Counted from the first letter of the stretch, positions 25,135 to 34,975 are shown. The stretch is DNA of 57,738 nt from Pseudomonadota bacterium (GCA_018816865.1 JAHIUW010000008.1:1-57738), one strand, 5' to 3'. Made by a program: numbers and translations. Notes: generated from the sequence alone by a model not told the origin.

Positions 25135-27246
25135 ATGAGACAGCACCCGATTCTTTCAGCCAACGTTATCGCCTGGGCACTCGTCATCCTGATGGTCCCG
25201 GCCCTGACAGGCTGCGTCAAACCGCCCTTGCCAACCACCCCGGACGCGACCCGTGGCCGGGCCGCTGGCAACACCTCCACCCAGGCCGATCAGGCGTGGG
25301 AAGCCGAGGACCACGCCGCCAGCGAGGTCCTGAACCGACGACTGCTGGACAGGGGCCAACTGACCAAGACCGACCAGGCCAAGGCCTGGGAGCGTCTGGC
25401 CGTGTCCGCCGCAAACAACGGCCACGGGCACGTGGCCCTGGAGGCCCTGCACAATTTGGCGACCCTGCGCCCCGGAGCGTCGGACACCTGGCAGTGGAAC
25501 GAGGTCTACCTGCGTTCGCTGATCCTCGTCGGCCGCCCCGACCAGGCCAGACTCCATATGGACTCCCTGCTCAGGGACCGGCAACGCCCATGGGACCTAC
25601 GCTTCCGTGCCGGATTATCCCTGGCCCGCGACCAGTGGAACGAACGCGGCTATGAGCAATCCATGCAGAGCCTGGAGCGTCTGTACGAAGCCTCTCCAGC
25701 CCCGGCCCCGGTCTCCCGGGCCAGCCTGGAGCAAGCCTTCCTTGAGGAACTGAAGATCACGGACCAGGGCACACTGGACGATCTGGCAGCCATCATCCCG
25801 CCGGATTCACAGTGGAATTTCCCCTACACCATCGTCCGGCTGGAGCAGGCCCGACGCTTCGGCCAGAACAAGGACACCTGGCCCCAGGCCTGGCAACTGC
25901 TGAACAATCTCGCTCGTTTGGGGAACATCGCCGATCCGTCGCTGGTGCCCCTGGTGGCGACCCCGCTGCAACAAGAGCAAGGGGTTCCCACCGGCGGCGT
26001 GGCCCTGGCCCTGCCCTTGTCCGGTCCCTATGCCGAAATCGGCTGGAAGGTCCTGCGCGGCGTTGGTGCGGCCCAATGGGAGGCCCTGACCGGCGGCGCA
26101 CAGCTGAACATCCGCGTGATCAACACCGAGGCCCCGGACTGGATCGAACGCATCGAGTCACTGCCCCCCGGCTTCGCCGTCATGGGCGGCCCACTGCGCC
26201 AGGACAGGTTCGAGACCCTTGTCAACCGGGGCCTGACGGCCAAACGACCCTGCTTTGCCTTCCTGCCGCGGCTGAGCAACGCGGTGGAGGGCAGGAACGC
26301 CTGGCGCTTCTTCTCCAGCTCCCGCGACGAGGTCCGCGCCCTGGTGGCCCTGGCCTCGGAGGTGACGGAGATCAAGCAATTCGCCGTGCTCTACCCCCAG
26401 GAGCCCTACGGCAACAGATTTCATGAGGTGTTCGTGTCCGAGGTGCAGCAGTCGCTGGGCGAGGTCACGGCCACTGGCAGTTACCCACCCGCCGAACCCA
26501 CGCAGTGGTCCAAAAGCGTTGCACCCCTGCTGGGGGTCAACCCCTCCGTGCGTGAAGAAGAACGCGAGCCCGTGGAACCACCCTTCCAGGCTGTATTCGT
26601 GCCCGACGGCTGGTCCCAGGCCAAGATCCTGGTGCCGCAGTTCTTCTTCTACAACGAGGATCGGCTGCTGGTGCTGGGTCCCGCCCTGTGGGGCCAGGGG
26701 CTGGCCAAGGACGAGAACGTGGAGATGAACTACTTCCACACGGCGGTCTTCCCCGGCCCCTGGTGGCAGGACAACCCCGCCCCCGGTGCCGTCACCCTGC
26801 GCAGCGCCCTGGCGGCGGACGGGCTGGGCGCTCCCGACTTCTGGGTGGCCCTGGGTTACGACTTCATGCGCTTTGCCGGGATCATGCCCCCGTTGCCCTC
26901 GCGCTTCGACGCGGACAGCGTCAACCTGGCCCTGCAGATCGCAGCGGGCTTCGACTGGAGCATGGCCCCGCTGGTCTGGGACGGGTCCGGGCGCGTCCGC
27001 CAAGAGCTGTTCCTATTCCGCCCGACCAGCAAAGGCATCGCCCTTGTGGACAGGGAACAGCTGGTCAACCGCCTGCAAAGAACGCGCGAGCGCCACGAGC
27101 AGCGCGTCCAGACCATGCTTGAGAAACGCGAGCTGGACGGCTTGCGCAAGAGCCAGAAGGCCGAACCCGACAACGAGATCATCAACAAGCGCCTGAGGCT
27201 GTTGCAGGACACCATCGAGCAGCGCAAGCTCGACGAAGGACAATAG
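25135..27246 (+). CDS. LppC/LpoA-like lipoprotein (penicillin-binding-protein activator type)
   Basis: The 703-residue lipoprotein has a signal peptide with lipobox LTG|C near Cys26. The N-terminal third is helical and TPR-like (about 45-230, 'AWERLAVSAANNGHGHVALEALHNLATLRPG'). The rest is a type-I periplasmic binding fold ('GVALALPLSGPYAEIGWKVLRGVGAAQWE', 'FAVLYPQEPYGNRFHEVF'). This is the LpoA/LppC layout, whose enterobacterial member activates PBP1a in peptidoglycan synthesis. A highly charged C-terminal helix (last 65 residues) is extra. It is the first gene before gatCA, 11 bases away. A true substrate-binding role is the alternative. Confidence 0.8.
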   Translation: MRQHPILSANVIAWALVILMVPALTGCVKPPLPTTPDATRGRAAGNTSTQADQAWEAEDHAASEVLNRRLLDRGQLTKTDQAKAWERLAVSAANNGHGHVALEALHNLATLRPGASDTWQWNEVYLRSLILVGRPDQARLHMDSLLRDRQRPWDLRFRAGLSLARDQWNERGYEQSMQSLERLYEASPAPAPVSRASLEQAFLEELKITDQGTLDDLAAIIPPDSQWNFPYTIVRLEQARRFGQNKDTWPQAWQLLNNLARLGNIADPSLVPLVATPLQQEQGVPTGGVALALPLSGPYAEIGWKVLRGVGAAQWEALTGGAQLNIRVINTEAPDWIERIESLPPGFAVMGGPLRQDRFETLVNRGLTAKRPCFAFLPRLSNAVEGRNAWRFFSSSRDEVRALVALASEVTEIKQFAVLYPQEPYGNRFHEVFVSEVQQSLGEVTATGSYPPAEPTQWSKSVAPLLGVNPSVREEEREPVEPPFQAVFVPDGWSQAKILVPQFFFYNEDRLLVLGPALWGQGLAKDENVEMNYFHTAVFPGPWWQDNPAPGAVTLRSALAADGLGAPDFWVALGYDFMRFAGIMPPLPSRFDADSVNLALQIAAGFDWSMAPLVWDGSGRVRQELFLFRPTSKGIALVDREQLVNRLQRTRERHEQRVQTMLEKRELDGLRKSQKAEPDNEIINKRLRLLQDTIEQRKLDEGQ

Positions 27247-27257
27247 GCGAGACCACC

Positions 27258-27542
27258 ATGAGTATCACACGCGACGACGTAACGAAGATCGCAAAGCTGG
27301 CCAGACTGGACCTGCCCGAAGATAAACAGGACCTCTTTGCCTCACAGATGGGCGATATCCTGGCCTACATGGACGAACTGGCCCAGGCCGACACCGACGG
27401 GGTCGAGCCCCTGTACACCCCGGTGGAGCATCTGACCCGGATGCGCGCCGACGAGGTCCGCAAGGACTGCCAGCGCGACGAGATCCTTGCCAATGCCCCG
27501 GCGAGCGACGGCAGCCACTTCATCGTCCCCAAAATCGTTTAG
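27258..27542 (+). CDS. gatC: Asp-tRNA(Asn)/Glu-tRNA(Gln) amidotransferase subunit C
   Basis: The 94-residue subunit is needed for folding and stability of GatA in the GatCAB complex. It shows the family pattern 'ITRDDVTKIAKLARLDL', 'MGDILAYMDELAQADTDGVEPLYTP' and 'RADEVRKD'. It is 11 bases after the upstream lipoprotein gene and 30 bases before gatA. gatB is not in the window, as often happens when gatB lies elsewhere. Confidence 0.96.
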   Translation: MSITRDDVTKIAKLARLDLPEDKQDLFASQMGDILAYMDELAQADTDGVEPLYTPVEHLTRMRADEVRKDCQRDEILANAPASDGSHFIVPKIV

Positions 27543-27572
27543 CCGACCTTCGATCCCAAGCGAGAATACGCA

Positions 27573-29039
27573 ATGCCTGATCTGATCCACAAATCACTCC
27601 TCGAACTACGCGACGCCCTGGCCGTGGGCGAGGTCTCGGCAGAGGACGCCGTGTCCGCCTGTCTGACGCACATCGCAGCCACGGAGCCCCAGCTGAACGC
27701 CCTGATCAGCGTGCAGGGCGAGCAGGCCCTGGCCCAGGCCAGAGCCATGGACGCCCAAGGCCCCGATGCCTCCCAGCCCCTGTGGGGCGTGCCCCTGACG
27801 GTGAAGGATATCCTGTGCACCAAGGGCGTGACCACCACCTGCGCCTCGAAGATCCTCGAAGATTTCGTACCCTTCTACGACGCCACCGCCGTCCAGGGCC
27901 TCAAAAAGGCCGGGGCCATCATCATCGCCAAGGCCAACATGGATGAATTCGCCATGGGCTCCAGCACCGAGAACTCGGCCTTCAAGACCACGGCCAACCC
28001 CTGGGACCTCAGCAAGGTGCCCGGAGGGTCCAGCGGCGGTTCCGCCGCCTCCGTGGCAGCGCGCCAGTGCTTCGGCACCCTGGGCACGGACACCGGCGGC
28101 TCCATCCGCCAGCCCGCCTCGTTCTGCGGCTGCGTGGGCCTCAAACCCACTTATGGCCGGGTCTCGCGCTATGGCTGCGTGGCCTATGCCTCCAGCCTGG
28201 ACCAAATCAGCCCCCTGGGCCGCAGCGTGCGCGACGTGGCCGCCCTGTTGCAGGCCATCGCCGGGTTCGACCCCAAGGATTCCACCAGCGTGGACCGGCC
28301 CGTGCCCGACTATGCCGCAGCCATTGAGGCCAAAAGCGACCTCACCGGGCTGCGCATCGGCCTGCCCGAGGAATACTGGGGCGAAGGGCTGGACACGGAA
28401 GTCGCATCCGCCTGCCGCCTCGCAGTGGACAAGGCCGCCGGGCTGGGGGCCACCATTGTGCCCGTGACCCTGCCCAACACCAAATACGCCATCGCCACCT
28501 ACTATATCGTGGCCATGGCCGAGGCCAGTTCCAACCTGGCGCGGTTCGACGGCGTACGCTACGGCTTGCGCGACAAGGATGCCGACGAATTGATCGAGAT
28601 GTACACCTCCTCACGCAGCAAGGGCTTCGGAGACGAGGTGCAGCGGCGCATCATGCTTGGCACCTACGTGCTTTCCGCCGGCTACTACGACGCTTACTAC
28701 CGCAAGGCCGCTCAGGTGCGCCGCTTGGTGCGCCAGGATTTTCTGGATGCCTTTGCCAAGTGCGACGTGATCGCCGGTCCGGCCTCGCCAATCACGGCCT
28801 GGGGCATCGGCGAGATCAGCAACGATCCGCTGAAGATGTATCTTCTGGACATCTTCACCATCAGCCTGAACCTGGCGGGGCTGCCCGGCATGAGCCTGCC
28901 CGTGGGCCTGGGCGCCGACAGCGGCATGCCCGTGGGCCTGCAACTGCTCGGCCCCGCGTTTGCCGAGGCCGAACTGCTGGCCACGGCCGGCGTGCTTGAA
29001 GCCGCGTGCCCCCCGTTGCCCGAACCCACAGGGCTGTAG
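27573..29039 (+). CDS. gatA: Asp-tRNA(Asn)/Glu-tRNA(Gln) amidotransferase subunit A
   Basis: The 488-residue amidase hydrolyses glutamine to supply ammonia for transamidation of Glu-tRNA(Gln) and/or Asp-tRNA(Asn). The Ser-cisSer-Lys triad is K78 (GVPLTVKDI), S153 (GGSSGGS) and S177 ([14 protein letters not shown]), at the canonical numbers. The presence of GatCA implies the indirect route to Gln-tRNA and/or Asn-tRNA. It is closed by a terminator at 29061. Confidence 0.98.
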   Translation: MPDLIHKSLLELRDALAVGEVSAEDAVSACLTHIAATEPQLNALISVQGEQALAQARAMDAQGPDASQPLWGVPLTVKDILCTKGVTTTCASKILEDFVPFYDATAVQGLKKAGAIIIAKANMDEFAMGSSTENSAFKTTANPWDLSKVPGGSSGGSAASVAARQCFGTLGTDTGGSIRQPASFCGCVGLKPTYGRVSRYGCVAYASSLDQISPLGRSVRDVAALLQAIAGFDPKDSTSVDRPVPDYAAAIEAKSDLTGLRIGLPEEYWGEGLDTEVASACRLAVDKAAGLGATIVPVTLPNTKYAIATYYIVAMAEASSNLARFDGVRYGLRDKDADELIEMYTSSRSKGFGDEVQRRIMLGTYVLSAGYYDAYYRKAAQVRRLVRQDFLDAFAKCDVIAGPASPITAWGIGEISNDPLKMYLLDIFTISLNLAGLPGMSLPVGLGADSGMPVGLQLLGPAFAEAELLATAGVLEAACPPLPEPTGL

Positions 29040-29060
29040 CGAGCAATCAGAAACAACCCA

Positions 29061-29087
29061 GCCCCGCTCAGGCGGGGCTTCCTTTTT
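29061..29087 (+). terminator. terminator after gatA
   Basis: GCCCCGC/GCGGGGC with a 4-base loop is followed by TTCCTTTTT. It lies only 27 bases before the mnmA start. Confidence 0.85.
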
Positions 29088-29113
29088 CACCACCATTGGG
29101 GCATGAGACAAAG

Positions 29114-30145
29114 ATGCGTATTGGAGTAGCGGTCAGCGGCGGCACGGACAGCCTGTTCACGGCGGTCCTTCTGCGCGAGGCGGGGCACGAGGTCCTGGCC
29201 CTGCACGCCTTTTTTCTGCCACCCACCCAGGAGTTACGGGCCAAGGCCGAGGAATTGGGTCACGCGCTACGCACCTTGGGTTGCGAGTTCGCGGCCGTGG
29301 ACCTCTCGCTCCAGTTCGAGGAGCAGGTCATCGCGCCCTTTGAACGCGCCTATATCCAGGGCCTGACGCCCAACCCCTGCGCGGTCTGTAATCCCACCAT
29401 GAAATTCGGCCTGCTCAGTGACGAAGCCACAAATCTGGGGACTGAACGCATCGCCACCGGCCACTATGCGCGCCTTTGGGGCGAAGGCGATGCCACCCGG
29501 CTGATGCGCGGCCTGGATCCCATCAAGGACCAGAGCTATTTCCTGTCGCTGGTGCCGCGAGAACGTCTGGCCCGGGCCGTACTGCCGCTCGGCGACTGGA
29601 CCAAGGAACAGGTCAGGGCCGAGCTGGCCCGGCGCAACCTGACACCCACCCTGCCCTCGGAGAGCCAGGAAATCTGCTTCGTGCCCGACGACGACTACTG
29701 CGCCTTTCTCTGCGCACGTCGGGCCGACCTGCCGGGCCCCGGCCCCGTTGCCCTGACCGACGGCACCGTGCTGGGCCGCCACCAGGGCCTGTGGCGCTAC
29801 ACCCAGGGCCAACGCCGGGGCATCGGCGTGGCCTGGTCCGAACCGTTGTATGTGCTGGGCAAGGACACGGCCGCCAACGCCCTGATCGTCGGCCCCCGCG
29901 AAGGGATCCTGACCAACGGTTGTGTGGCCCGCGACGTGAACCTGCTGGTTCCCCCAGCCCTGTGGCCCGAAGAGATCCTGGCCCAGACCCGCTACCGGCA
30001 ACGGGCCGAGCCCGCACACGTGCACCTGGAAGGCGACAGGCTGCACCTGGACTTCAGCACTCCCCAAACCCTGCCAGCCCCCGGGCAGGTGGCCGCATGC
30101 TACGCCCCTGACGGGACCGTGCTCGCGGGCGGCGTGATCATCTAG
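29114..30145 (+). CDS. mnmA: tRNA-specific 2-thiouridylase MnmA
   Basis: The 343-residue enzyme puts the 2-thio group on the wobble uridine of tRNA-Lys, -Glu and -Gln. The PP-loop SGGTDS is at residues 8-13. The catalytic Cys92 is in 'NPCAVCNPTMKFG' and the second redox Cys188 in 'SQEICFVPDDDY'. 'KDQSYFL' follows the family. The start was set at 29114 so the protein begins MRIGVAVSGG; the 36 upstream codons belong to the gatA 3' region and terminator. Its ribosome-binding site is weak. It is somewhat shorter than the E. coli protein. mtaB follows after 3 bases. Confidence 0.94.
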   Translation: MRIGVAVSGGTDSLFTAVLLREAGHEVLALHAFFLPPTQELRAKAEELGHALRTLGCEFAAVDLSLQFEEQVIAPFERAYIQGLTPNPCAVCNPTMKFGLLSDEATNLGTERIATGHYARLWGEGDATRLMRGLDPIKDQSYFLSLVPRERLARAVLPLGDWTKEQVRAELARRNLTPTLPSESQEICFVPDDDYCAFLCARRADLPGPGPVALTDGTVLGRHQGLWRYTQGQRRGIGVAWSEPLYVLGKDTAANALIVGPREGILTNGCVARDVNLLVPPALWPEEILAQTRYRQRAEPAHVHLEGDRLHLDFSTPQTLPAPGQVAACYAPDGTVLAGGVII

Positions 30146-30148
30146 CCC

Positions 30149-31525
30149 ATGAATCAGCCATCCCTTTTCCACATCGTCACCCTCGGCTGCAAGATCAACC
30201 AATACGAAAGCCAAGCCATCAGCGAGGCTTGGACCGCGCGCGGTTGCGTCGAGACCTCCGACCCCGCTGAGGCCGACGTCATCCTGGTCAATTCCTGCGC
30301 CGTGACGGCCAAGGCCGTTGCCGAACTGCGCGCCGCCGTACGTCGCCTGAGTCGCCAAAACCCGGACGCCGAGGTGATCATCACCGGCTGCGCCGCCCAG
30401 GTCCTGGGCAACGAACTTTCCACAGCCTTCCCGGACACAGCCATCGTCCCGCAGTCCCAAAAGGAATCCCTGCTCACCCGCCCGCTGCCCTTGGCCCATC
30501 TGGAGGCGCAGGGGTGGCCCTCCGGGCATGACCAGGATCACAGGCCCATGGCCGACGAACTGGGGCAGACCCCGAACCACGAACCGGAAGCCCCTTGTTT
30601 CCCGGGATTCTCCATCACCAGCTTCAGCCGCATGCGGGCGGTGGTCAAGGTGCAGGACGGGTGTACGCACCACTGCACCTACTGCATCATCCCCAGCACC
30701 CGGGGCAAGGCCGTCAGCCGCCTCCCCGGGGCCACCGTGGCCGAGATCCGCCGTCTGTTCGAATCCGGTCGGCGCGAAGTCATCCTTTCGGGCATCAACC
30801 TGCGCCAGTTCGGGCGCGACCTGAATCCGGCCATGGATTTCTGGGACCTGCTGCGGCAACTGGACTCCGAACTGGGCCCGGAATGGTCCGGTCGGGGACG
30901 GCTGCGCATCAGTTCCTTGGACCCGGGCCAGCTCGGCTCCAAGGCTCTGGATGTCCTTGGGGCTTCCCGCTTGATCTGCCCGCAGCTGCATCTGTCCCTG
31001 CAAAGCCTGGCCCCGGCCGTGCTGCGGCGCATGGGGCGCGGCCACTACGGGCCCGAGGACATCCTCGATTTCGCAACCAGACTCCGGGACATCTGGCCTG
31101 TTTTCGGCCTTGGAGCGGACCTGCTGGTCGGTTTTCCCGGGGAAACGGATGAAGATTTCGAAATCACGCGCCAAAACTGCGAAAAACTCCCTCTTTCCTA
31201 CGCACACGTTTTCCCGTATTCTCGCAGACCAGGAACCCCGGCAGCCGAATTTAGCGGTCAGGTCCCCGCCCCGCTCATGAAGCAGCGGGCCAAGATTCTG
31301 CGGGACCTGATTACGAACAAGAAGGTCGCATTCATGCAGCGGCTGGCAGAGATGGACCGCCTGGATGTCGTCGTGGAAAGAGGGACTCCGGTTCATGGTG
31401 TCTGCGAATATTACGCCGAGTGCCGCTTTACGGACGGAACGACACCGACACCGGGCATCCTGACCGCCACCAGGCCCGTGGGCTGCGGCAAGGATTCCGT
31501 GGACGTCACGACGCTGGTGGGATAA
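30149..31525 (+). CDS. mtaB: tRNA t6A37 methylthiotransferase MtaB
   Basis: The 458-residue radical-SAM methylthiotransferase converts t6A37 of tRNA to ms2t6A. The N-terminal UPF0004 domain carries three cluster Cys (C14 in TLGCKINQYE, C50 in VNSCAV, C81 in TGCAAQ). The radical-SAM motif C172-x3-C176-x2-C179 lies in 'DGCTHHCTYCIIPSTRGK'. A linker of about 40 residues between the domains (about 112-150, rich in His, Pro and Gly) is longer than usual. A TRAM-like C-terminus follows. It starts 3 bases after the mnmA stop, so two tRNA thiolation enzymes are co-expressed. Confidence 0.93.
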   Translation: MNQPSLFHIVTLGCKINQYESQAISEAWTARGCVETSDPAEADVILVNSCAVTAKAVAELRAAVRRLSRQNPDAEVIITGCAAQVLGNELSTAFPDTAIVPQSQKESLLTRPLPLAHLEAQGWPSGHDQDHRPMADELGQTPNHEPEAPCFPGFSITSFSRMRAVVKVQDGCTHHCTYCIIPSTRGKAVSRLPGATVAEIRRLFESGRREVILSGINLRQFGRDLNPAMDFWDLLRQLDSELGPEWSGRGRLRISSLDPGQLGSKALDVLGASRLICPQLHLSLQSLAPAVLRRMGRGHYGPEDILDFATRLRDIWPVFGLGADLLVGFPGETDEDFEITRQNCEKLPLSYAHVFPYSRRPGTPAAEFSGQVPAPLMKQRAKILRDLITNKKVAFMQRLAEMDRLDVVVERGTPVHGVCEYYAECRFTDGTTPTPGILTATRPVGCGKDSVDVTTLVG

Positions 31526-31602
31526 AGGCGCACAACGGGCGCACCAGGGCCCGATACATGGACGTACAGCCTCCGCCGCGCGGAGTCGATGAGGATACAA
31601 AG

Positions 31603-32484
31603 ATGATCAAGAGCATGACCGGCTTTGGCCGTTTCATCCTACAAGAAAAGGACTGGGCCCAGGAATGGGAAGTCCGCAGCGTCAACGGCCGCCACCTGGA
31701 CATCAAATGGCATCTGCCCGCCAACGTCCGCAGTCTGGAAACCCGCCTCGAGAAACTGGCTCGCAACCATGCCTCCCGAGGCCGGGTCACCATCCAGTTG
31801 AACCTGCAGGTCACACGCGCCGAAATCCTTGGCATGCGCCTGAACGAACCCCTGGCCGAGGCCATGGTCCGGCAGATGGAGAAGTTCGCCTCACGCATGG
31901 AGTATTCCTTCAAGCCCGATTTCTCGCGCATGCTGGGTATGTCCTTCCTCTGGAACGACGACAACGGCGAACCAGATTCAGGTCTGGTGCAGAGCCTGGA
32001 AAAAGGCCTGCTTGCCGCCCTGGATGACTGGAACGAGGCCCGCGCGACCGAAGGACGAGACCTGCACCAGGATCTGTCGCGCAGACTGATCAGCCTTCAG
32101 GAATGGCTGGAGCAACTCAAGGAACGGACCCCGCAGGTCAAGGAAGAACGCTTCGCGGCTGTGGAGGCCCGTATCCAGCAAGTGCTGGACCGTTACTCCA
32201 TCGACCTGGACCAGGACAGGCTGTTGCAGGAAGTGGCCATGCTCTCCGACAAGCTGGATGTCTCCGAGGAGATGACCCGGCTCACCGCCCACCTGGAGCG
32301 CATCGACGAGGTCATCGCCAACGGCGGGGATTCGGGCAAGCGCCTGGACTTCCTGCTCCAGGAATGCTTCCGCGAAATCAGCACCTGCGGCAACAAGGCC
32401 CAGGACACGGATATTTCAAGAATCGTGGTGGACTTCAAGGGCGAGCTTGAAAAATGCCGCGAGCAAGTTCAAAATATTGAATAA
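31603..32484 (+). CDS. yicC: YicC family protein (endoribonuclease-type)
   Basis: The 293-residue protein opens 'MIKSMTGFGRFILQEKDWAQEWEVRSVNGRHLDIKWHLP' and ends 'KRLDFLLQECFREISTCGNKAQDTDISRIVVDFKGELEKCREQVQNIE', both signatures of the YicC/YloC family. E. coli YicC has been linked to RNA decay and small-RNA turnover. The middle is a long coiled coil. The start at 31603 (GAGG upstream) matches family N-termini; the longer frame upstream overlaps mtaB and is rejected. yicC next to remA and gmk is a widely conserved order. Confidence 0.94.
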   Translation: MIKSMTGFGRFILQEKDWAQEWEVRSVNGRHLDIKWHLPANVRSLETRLEKLARNHASRGRVTIQLNLQVTRAEILGMRLNEPLAEAMVRQMEKFASRMEYSFKPDFSRMLGMSFLWNDDNGEPDSGLVQSLEKGLLAALDDWNEARATEGRDLHQDLSRRLISLQEWLEQLKERTPQVKEERFAAVEARIQQVLDRYSIDLDQDRLLQEVAMLSDKLDVSEEMTRLTAHLERIDEVIANGGDSGKRLDFLLQECFREISTCGNKAQDTDISRIVVDFKGELEKCREQVQNIE

Positions 32485-32511
32485 TCCAGGCACACTGTAA
32501 AAAGGACCGTC

Positions 32512-32769
32512 ATGAGCAAATCCGGCCTTCTGAACATTGGCTTTGGTAATTTCGTGGTCTCCAACCGAGTCATCGCCATCGTCAACCCGACGTCGTCGCC
32601 CATGCGCAGGCTGCGTGAAGACGCGCGCCAGAGCGCCCGACTGATCGACGCCACCCAGGGACGCAAGACCCGTTCGATCATCGTTTCGGACTCCAACCAC
32701 GTCATCCTCTCCGCAATCCAGGCCGAGACCATCGGCCAGCGGTTCAGCGACGAGGGCGACGATGAATAA
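32512..32769 (+). CDS. remA: RemA-like DNA-binding protein (DUF370)
   Basis: The 85-residue protein reads '[69 protein letters not shown]', a clear DUF370/RemA match. In Bacillus RemA activates matrix and osmoprotection genes by binding DNA as a ring-shaped oligomer. Here the role is unknown, but the position between yicC and gmk is the usual one. Its last 8 bases overlap the gmk start, so the two are translationally coupled. Confidence 0.93.
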   Translation: MSKSGLLNIGFGNFVVSNRVIAIVNPTSSPMRRLREDARQSARLIDATQGRKTRSIIVSDSNHVILSAIQAETIGQRFSDEGDDE

Positions 32770-33397
32770 GCGCCGCGGCCTGATGCTGGTGATCTGCGCC
32801 CCCTCGGGCACCGGCAAGAGCACCCTGACCAACCGCTTGCGCAAGGAATTCACGCGGTTGGCCTTCTCCGTGTCCTGCACCACCCGCGCCCCGCGCACGG
32901 GAGAAAGCGACGGCGTGGACTACCATTTCTTGAGCCGCGACGAGTTCATTGCGCAGCGTGACGCAGGCCACTTCGCCGAATGGGCCAAGGTGCATGACAA
33001 CTTCTACGGCACCCCCAAGCAAGCCCTGACGGAGATGCTCGATGAAGGCCGGGACGTGCTGTTTGATATCGATGTCCAGGGAGCGGCCCAACTGCGCCAG
33101 TCCATGGGCGAAGGCGGCCACGTCTTCCTGTTCCCCCCGTCCTTCGCAACCCTTAAGGACCGACTGCTGGGGCGCGGCACCGATCCCGGCGAGGTGGTCA
33201 ACCGCCGCCTGGATAACGCCCCCGGCGAAATCAACCAGGCCATCCATTTCGATTACTGGATCGTCAACGACGATCTGGAGTCCGCCTACGACCAGCTGCG
33301 AGCCGTGTATCTTGCCGAGGGCCTGCGCCCGGTCTATCGTCCCAACCTGCCAGCCGAGATCCTCGGCAACGCCGCACAGGAGGACAGTGATGGCTGA
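32762..33397 (+). CDS. gmk: guanylate kinase
   Basis: The 211-residue enzyme phosphorylates GMP to GDP. The P-loop APSGTGKST is at residues 13-21. The GMP-binding '[23 protein letters not shown]' and 'FYGTPKQAL', and '[15 protein letters not shown]', follow the family. It overlaps remA by 8 bases upstream and pyrF by 8 bases downstream. rpoZ, often next to gmk, is absent here. Confidence 0.97.
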   Translation: MNKRRGLMLVICAPSGTGKSTLTNRLRKEFTRLAFSVSCTTRAPRTGESDGVDYHFLSRDEFIAQRDAGHFAEWAKVHDNFYGTPKQALTEMLDEGRDVLFDIDVQGAAQLRQSMGEGGHVFLFPPSFATLKDRLLGRGTDPGEVVNRRLDNAPGEINQAIHFDYWIVNDDLESAYDQLRAVYLAEGLRPVYRPNLPAEILGNAAQEDSDG

Positions 33398-34091
33398 GTT
33401 GGTCGTTGCCCTGGACTTTCCCGACCGGGCCCAGGCCCTGGACATGGCCCGCGCCCTTGCCGGAACCGTCTCCTGGGTCAAGGTCGGCCTGGAACTGTAC
33501 ACGGCAGAAGGCCCGTCCATCCTCGCCGAACTTAAGGCCCTGGGCTTCAAGGTCTTCGTGGACCTCAAATTCCTGGACATCCCCAACACCGTGCGCGGAG
33601 CGGTGCGAAGCGCCGTCCTGGCGGGTGCGGACATGGTGAATATCCACATCACCGGCGGGACGCGCATGATGGCTGCGGCCCGGCAGGGATTGGATGAGGC
33701 CGCAATTCCCGGCGAACAACCTCTGCTGTTGGGAGTGACCGTACTGACCAGCATGGACGAGCGTGACCTGCCTCTGGCCCCGGGCCAAACCGTGGCCGAC
33801 CTGGTCCTGTCCCTGGCCAGGGCCGGACACGACACCGGTCTGGATGGCGTGGTCTGCTCCGGACATGAGGCCGCAGCTATCAAGGAATACTGCGGAAATG
33901 ATTTTCTATGCCTGACCCCCGGCATCAGGCTGACCGCCGGGGCTGACGACCAGCGCCGGGTCATGACTCCCGCCGAAGCCATTGCCGCAGGGGCCGACTT
34001 CCTGGTTGCCGGCCGCCCAGTGACGCGCGCCGGGGACCCAAAGTCTGCGGCCCTGTCTTTTCTTGAACAAATGACTGATTCCGGGCTATAA
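33390..34091 (+). CDS. pyrF: orotidine 5'-phosphate decarboxylase
   Basis: The 233-residue TIM barrel decarboxylates OMP to UMP, the last step of pyrimidine synthesis. The catalytic motif D58-x-K60-x2-D63 is in '[12 protein letters not shown]'. The phosphate-binding 'TPGIRL' and '[12 protein letters not shown]' are present near the end. The ATG at 33390 lies inside the gmk end, with AGGAGG 6 bases upstream. The frame continues far upstream but only as an antisense-like shadow of gmk. Confidence 0.97.
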   Translation: MAELVVALDFPDRAQALDMARALAGTVSWVKVGLELYTAEGPSILAELKALGFKVFVDLKFLDIPNTVRGAVRSAVLAGADMVNIHITGGTRMMAAARQGLDEAAIPGEQPLLLGVTVLTSMDERDLPLAPGQTVADLVLSLARAGHDTGLDGVVCSGHEAAAIKEYCGNDFLCLTPGIRLTAGADDQRRVMTPAEAIAAGADFLVAGRPVTRAGDPKSAALSFLEQMTDSGL

Positions 34092-34099
34092 GAACAATC

Positions 34100-34975
34100 A
34101 TGAGCGACGAACAACCCATCCAGAAAAAAAGCGAAGATCGCCACATCGACCATGGCGCTGATCAAAAGATCAAAGGTGTCTTTTCCACGCAGACCATCCA
34201 GACTGTCGGCACGGGCACAACGACCCGTAAAACCGTCAAGAAAACCTTCTGGATGGTCGAGGAGCTGGAAGAATGCATTGAGATTCAGCCGCTGAACGTC
34301 AATTACGTCCCTTCCGGCCCCAAGCGCATGATTCCCAAGGAAGACTTCCTGGAAAAGTTCTCGCCCGAGCCCGAGTTCTACGTCTCCACTGTGTTCCCAA
34401 AGATGAACGAGCTCAAGGAGTCGATCAAAAAGGGCGACAAACATCGCACCAAAGGCGAGACCTTCAGCGCCGAAGTGGAATACGAGCACGCCGTCAACCT
34501 GGACGAGGACAATGTCCGGGCCAACTTCGGCCTGGGGTTGACCTATCTGGAACGCGGAGATGACACCAAGGCCAACGACATCTTCGAGCGGCTGGTCAAA
34601 CTCGATGCGGCCTTCGAACTCGAACACAAGCACCTGTTCAACGAGTTCGGCATCAACCTGCGCAAGAACAAGATGTACGAACAGTCCGTGGACTACTACG
34701 AACGGGCCATCGAACTGGCCTCATCCGACGAGAACCTGCACTACAACATCGCCCGGGCCTATTACGAACGGGAGCAGTTCGGCGAGTGTGCCAAGCATCT
34801 GAAGATGGCCATGAATATGAACAATGACTTTGCCGAAGCCGCCCAATTCATGAAATTCCTCCAGGATAACAACCTCGTGGACGATGAAGGGAACACCAAA
34901 AATGGCGTGACCAAGCCGGCGGACAAGAAAAAGCCCAAAAAAAACGACAACACGAACTACTCCATGGATCTCTAG
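34100..34975 (+). CDS. tetratricopeptide-repeat protein
   Basis: The 291-residue soluble protein has a charged N-terminus (about 1-110, including 'TRKTVKKTFWMVEELEECIEIQPLN'). Four or so TPR units follow from about 115 to 260 ('RTKGETFSAEVEYEHAVNLDEDNVRANFGLGLTYLERGDDTKANDIFERLVKLD', 'YYERAIELASSDENLHYNIARAYYEREQFGECAKHLKMAM'). The tail is Lys-rich. TPR arrays hold protein partners. The HDOD gene starts on the very next base after its stop, so the two are likely to be made together and may interact. The exact role is unknown. Confidence 0.88.
   Translation: MSDEQPIQKKSEDRHIDHGADQKIKGVFSTQTIQTVGTGTTTRKTVKKTFWMVEELEECIEIQPLNVNYVPSGPKRMIPKEDFLEKFSPEPEFYVSTVFPKMNELKESIKKGDKHRTKGETFSAEVEYEHAVNLDEDNVRANFGLGLTYLERGDDTKANDIFERLVKLDAAFELEHKHLFNEFGINLRKNKMYEQSVDYYERAIELASSDENLHYNIARAYYEREQFGECAKHLKMAMNMNNDFAEAAQFMKFLQDNNLVDDEGNTKNGVTKPADKKKPKKNDNTNYSMDL

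Noticed and set aside
29267-31600. 777-codon minus-strand frame
   Set aside because: Antisense to mnmA and mtaB, both certain. The translation is compositionally odd.
32744-34633. 629-codon minus-strand frame
   Set aside because: Covers gmk, pyrF and the TPR gene in antisense. It has no coherent domain.
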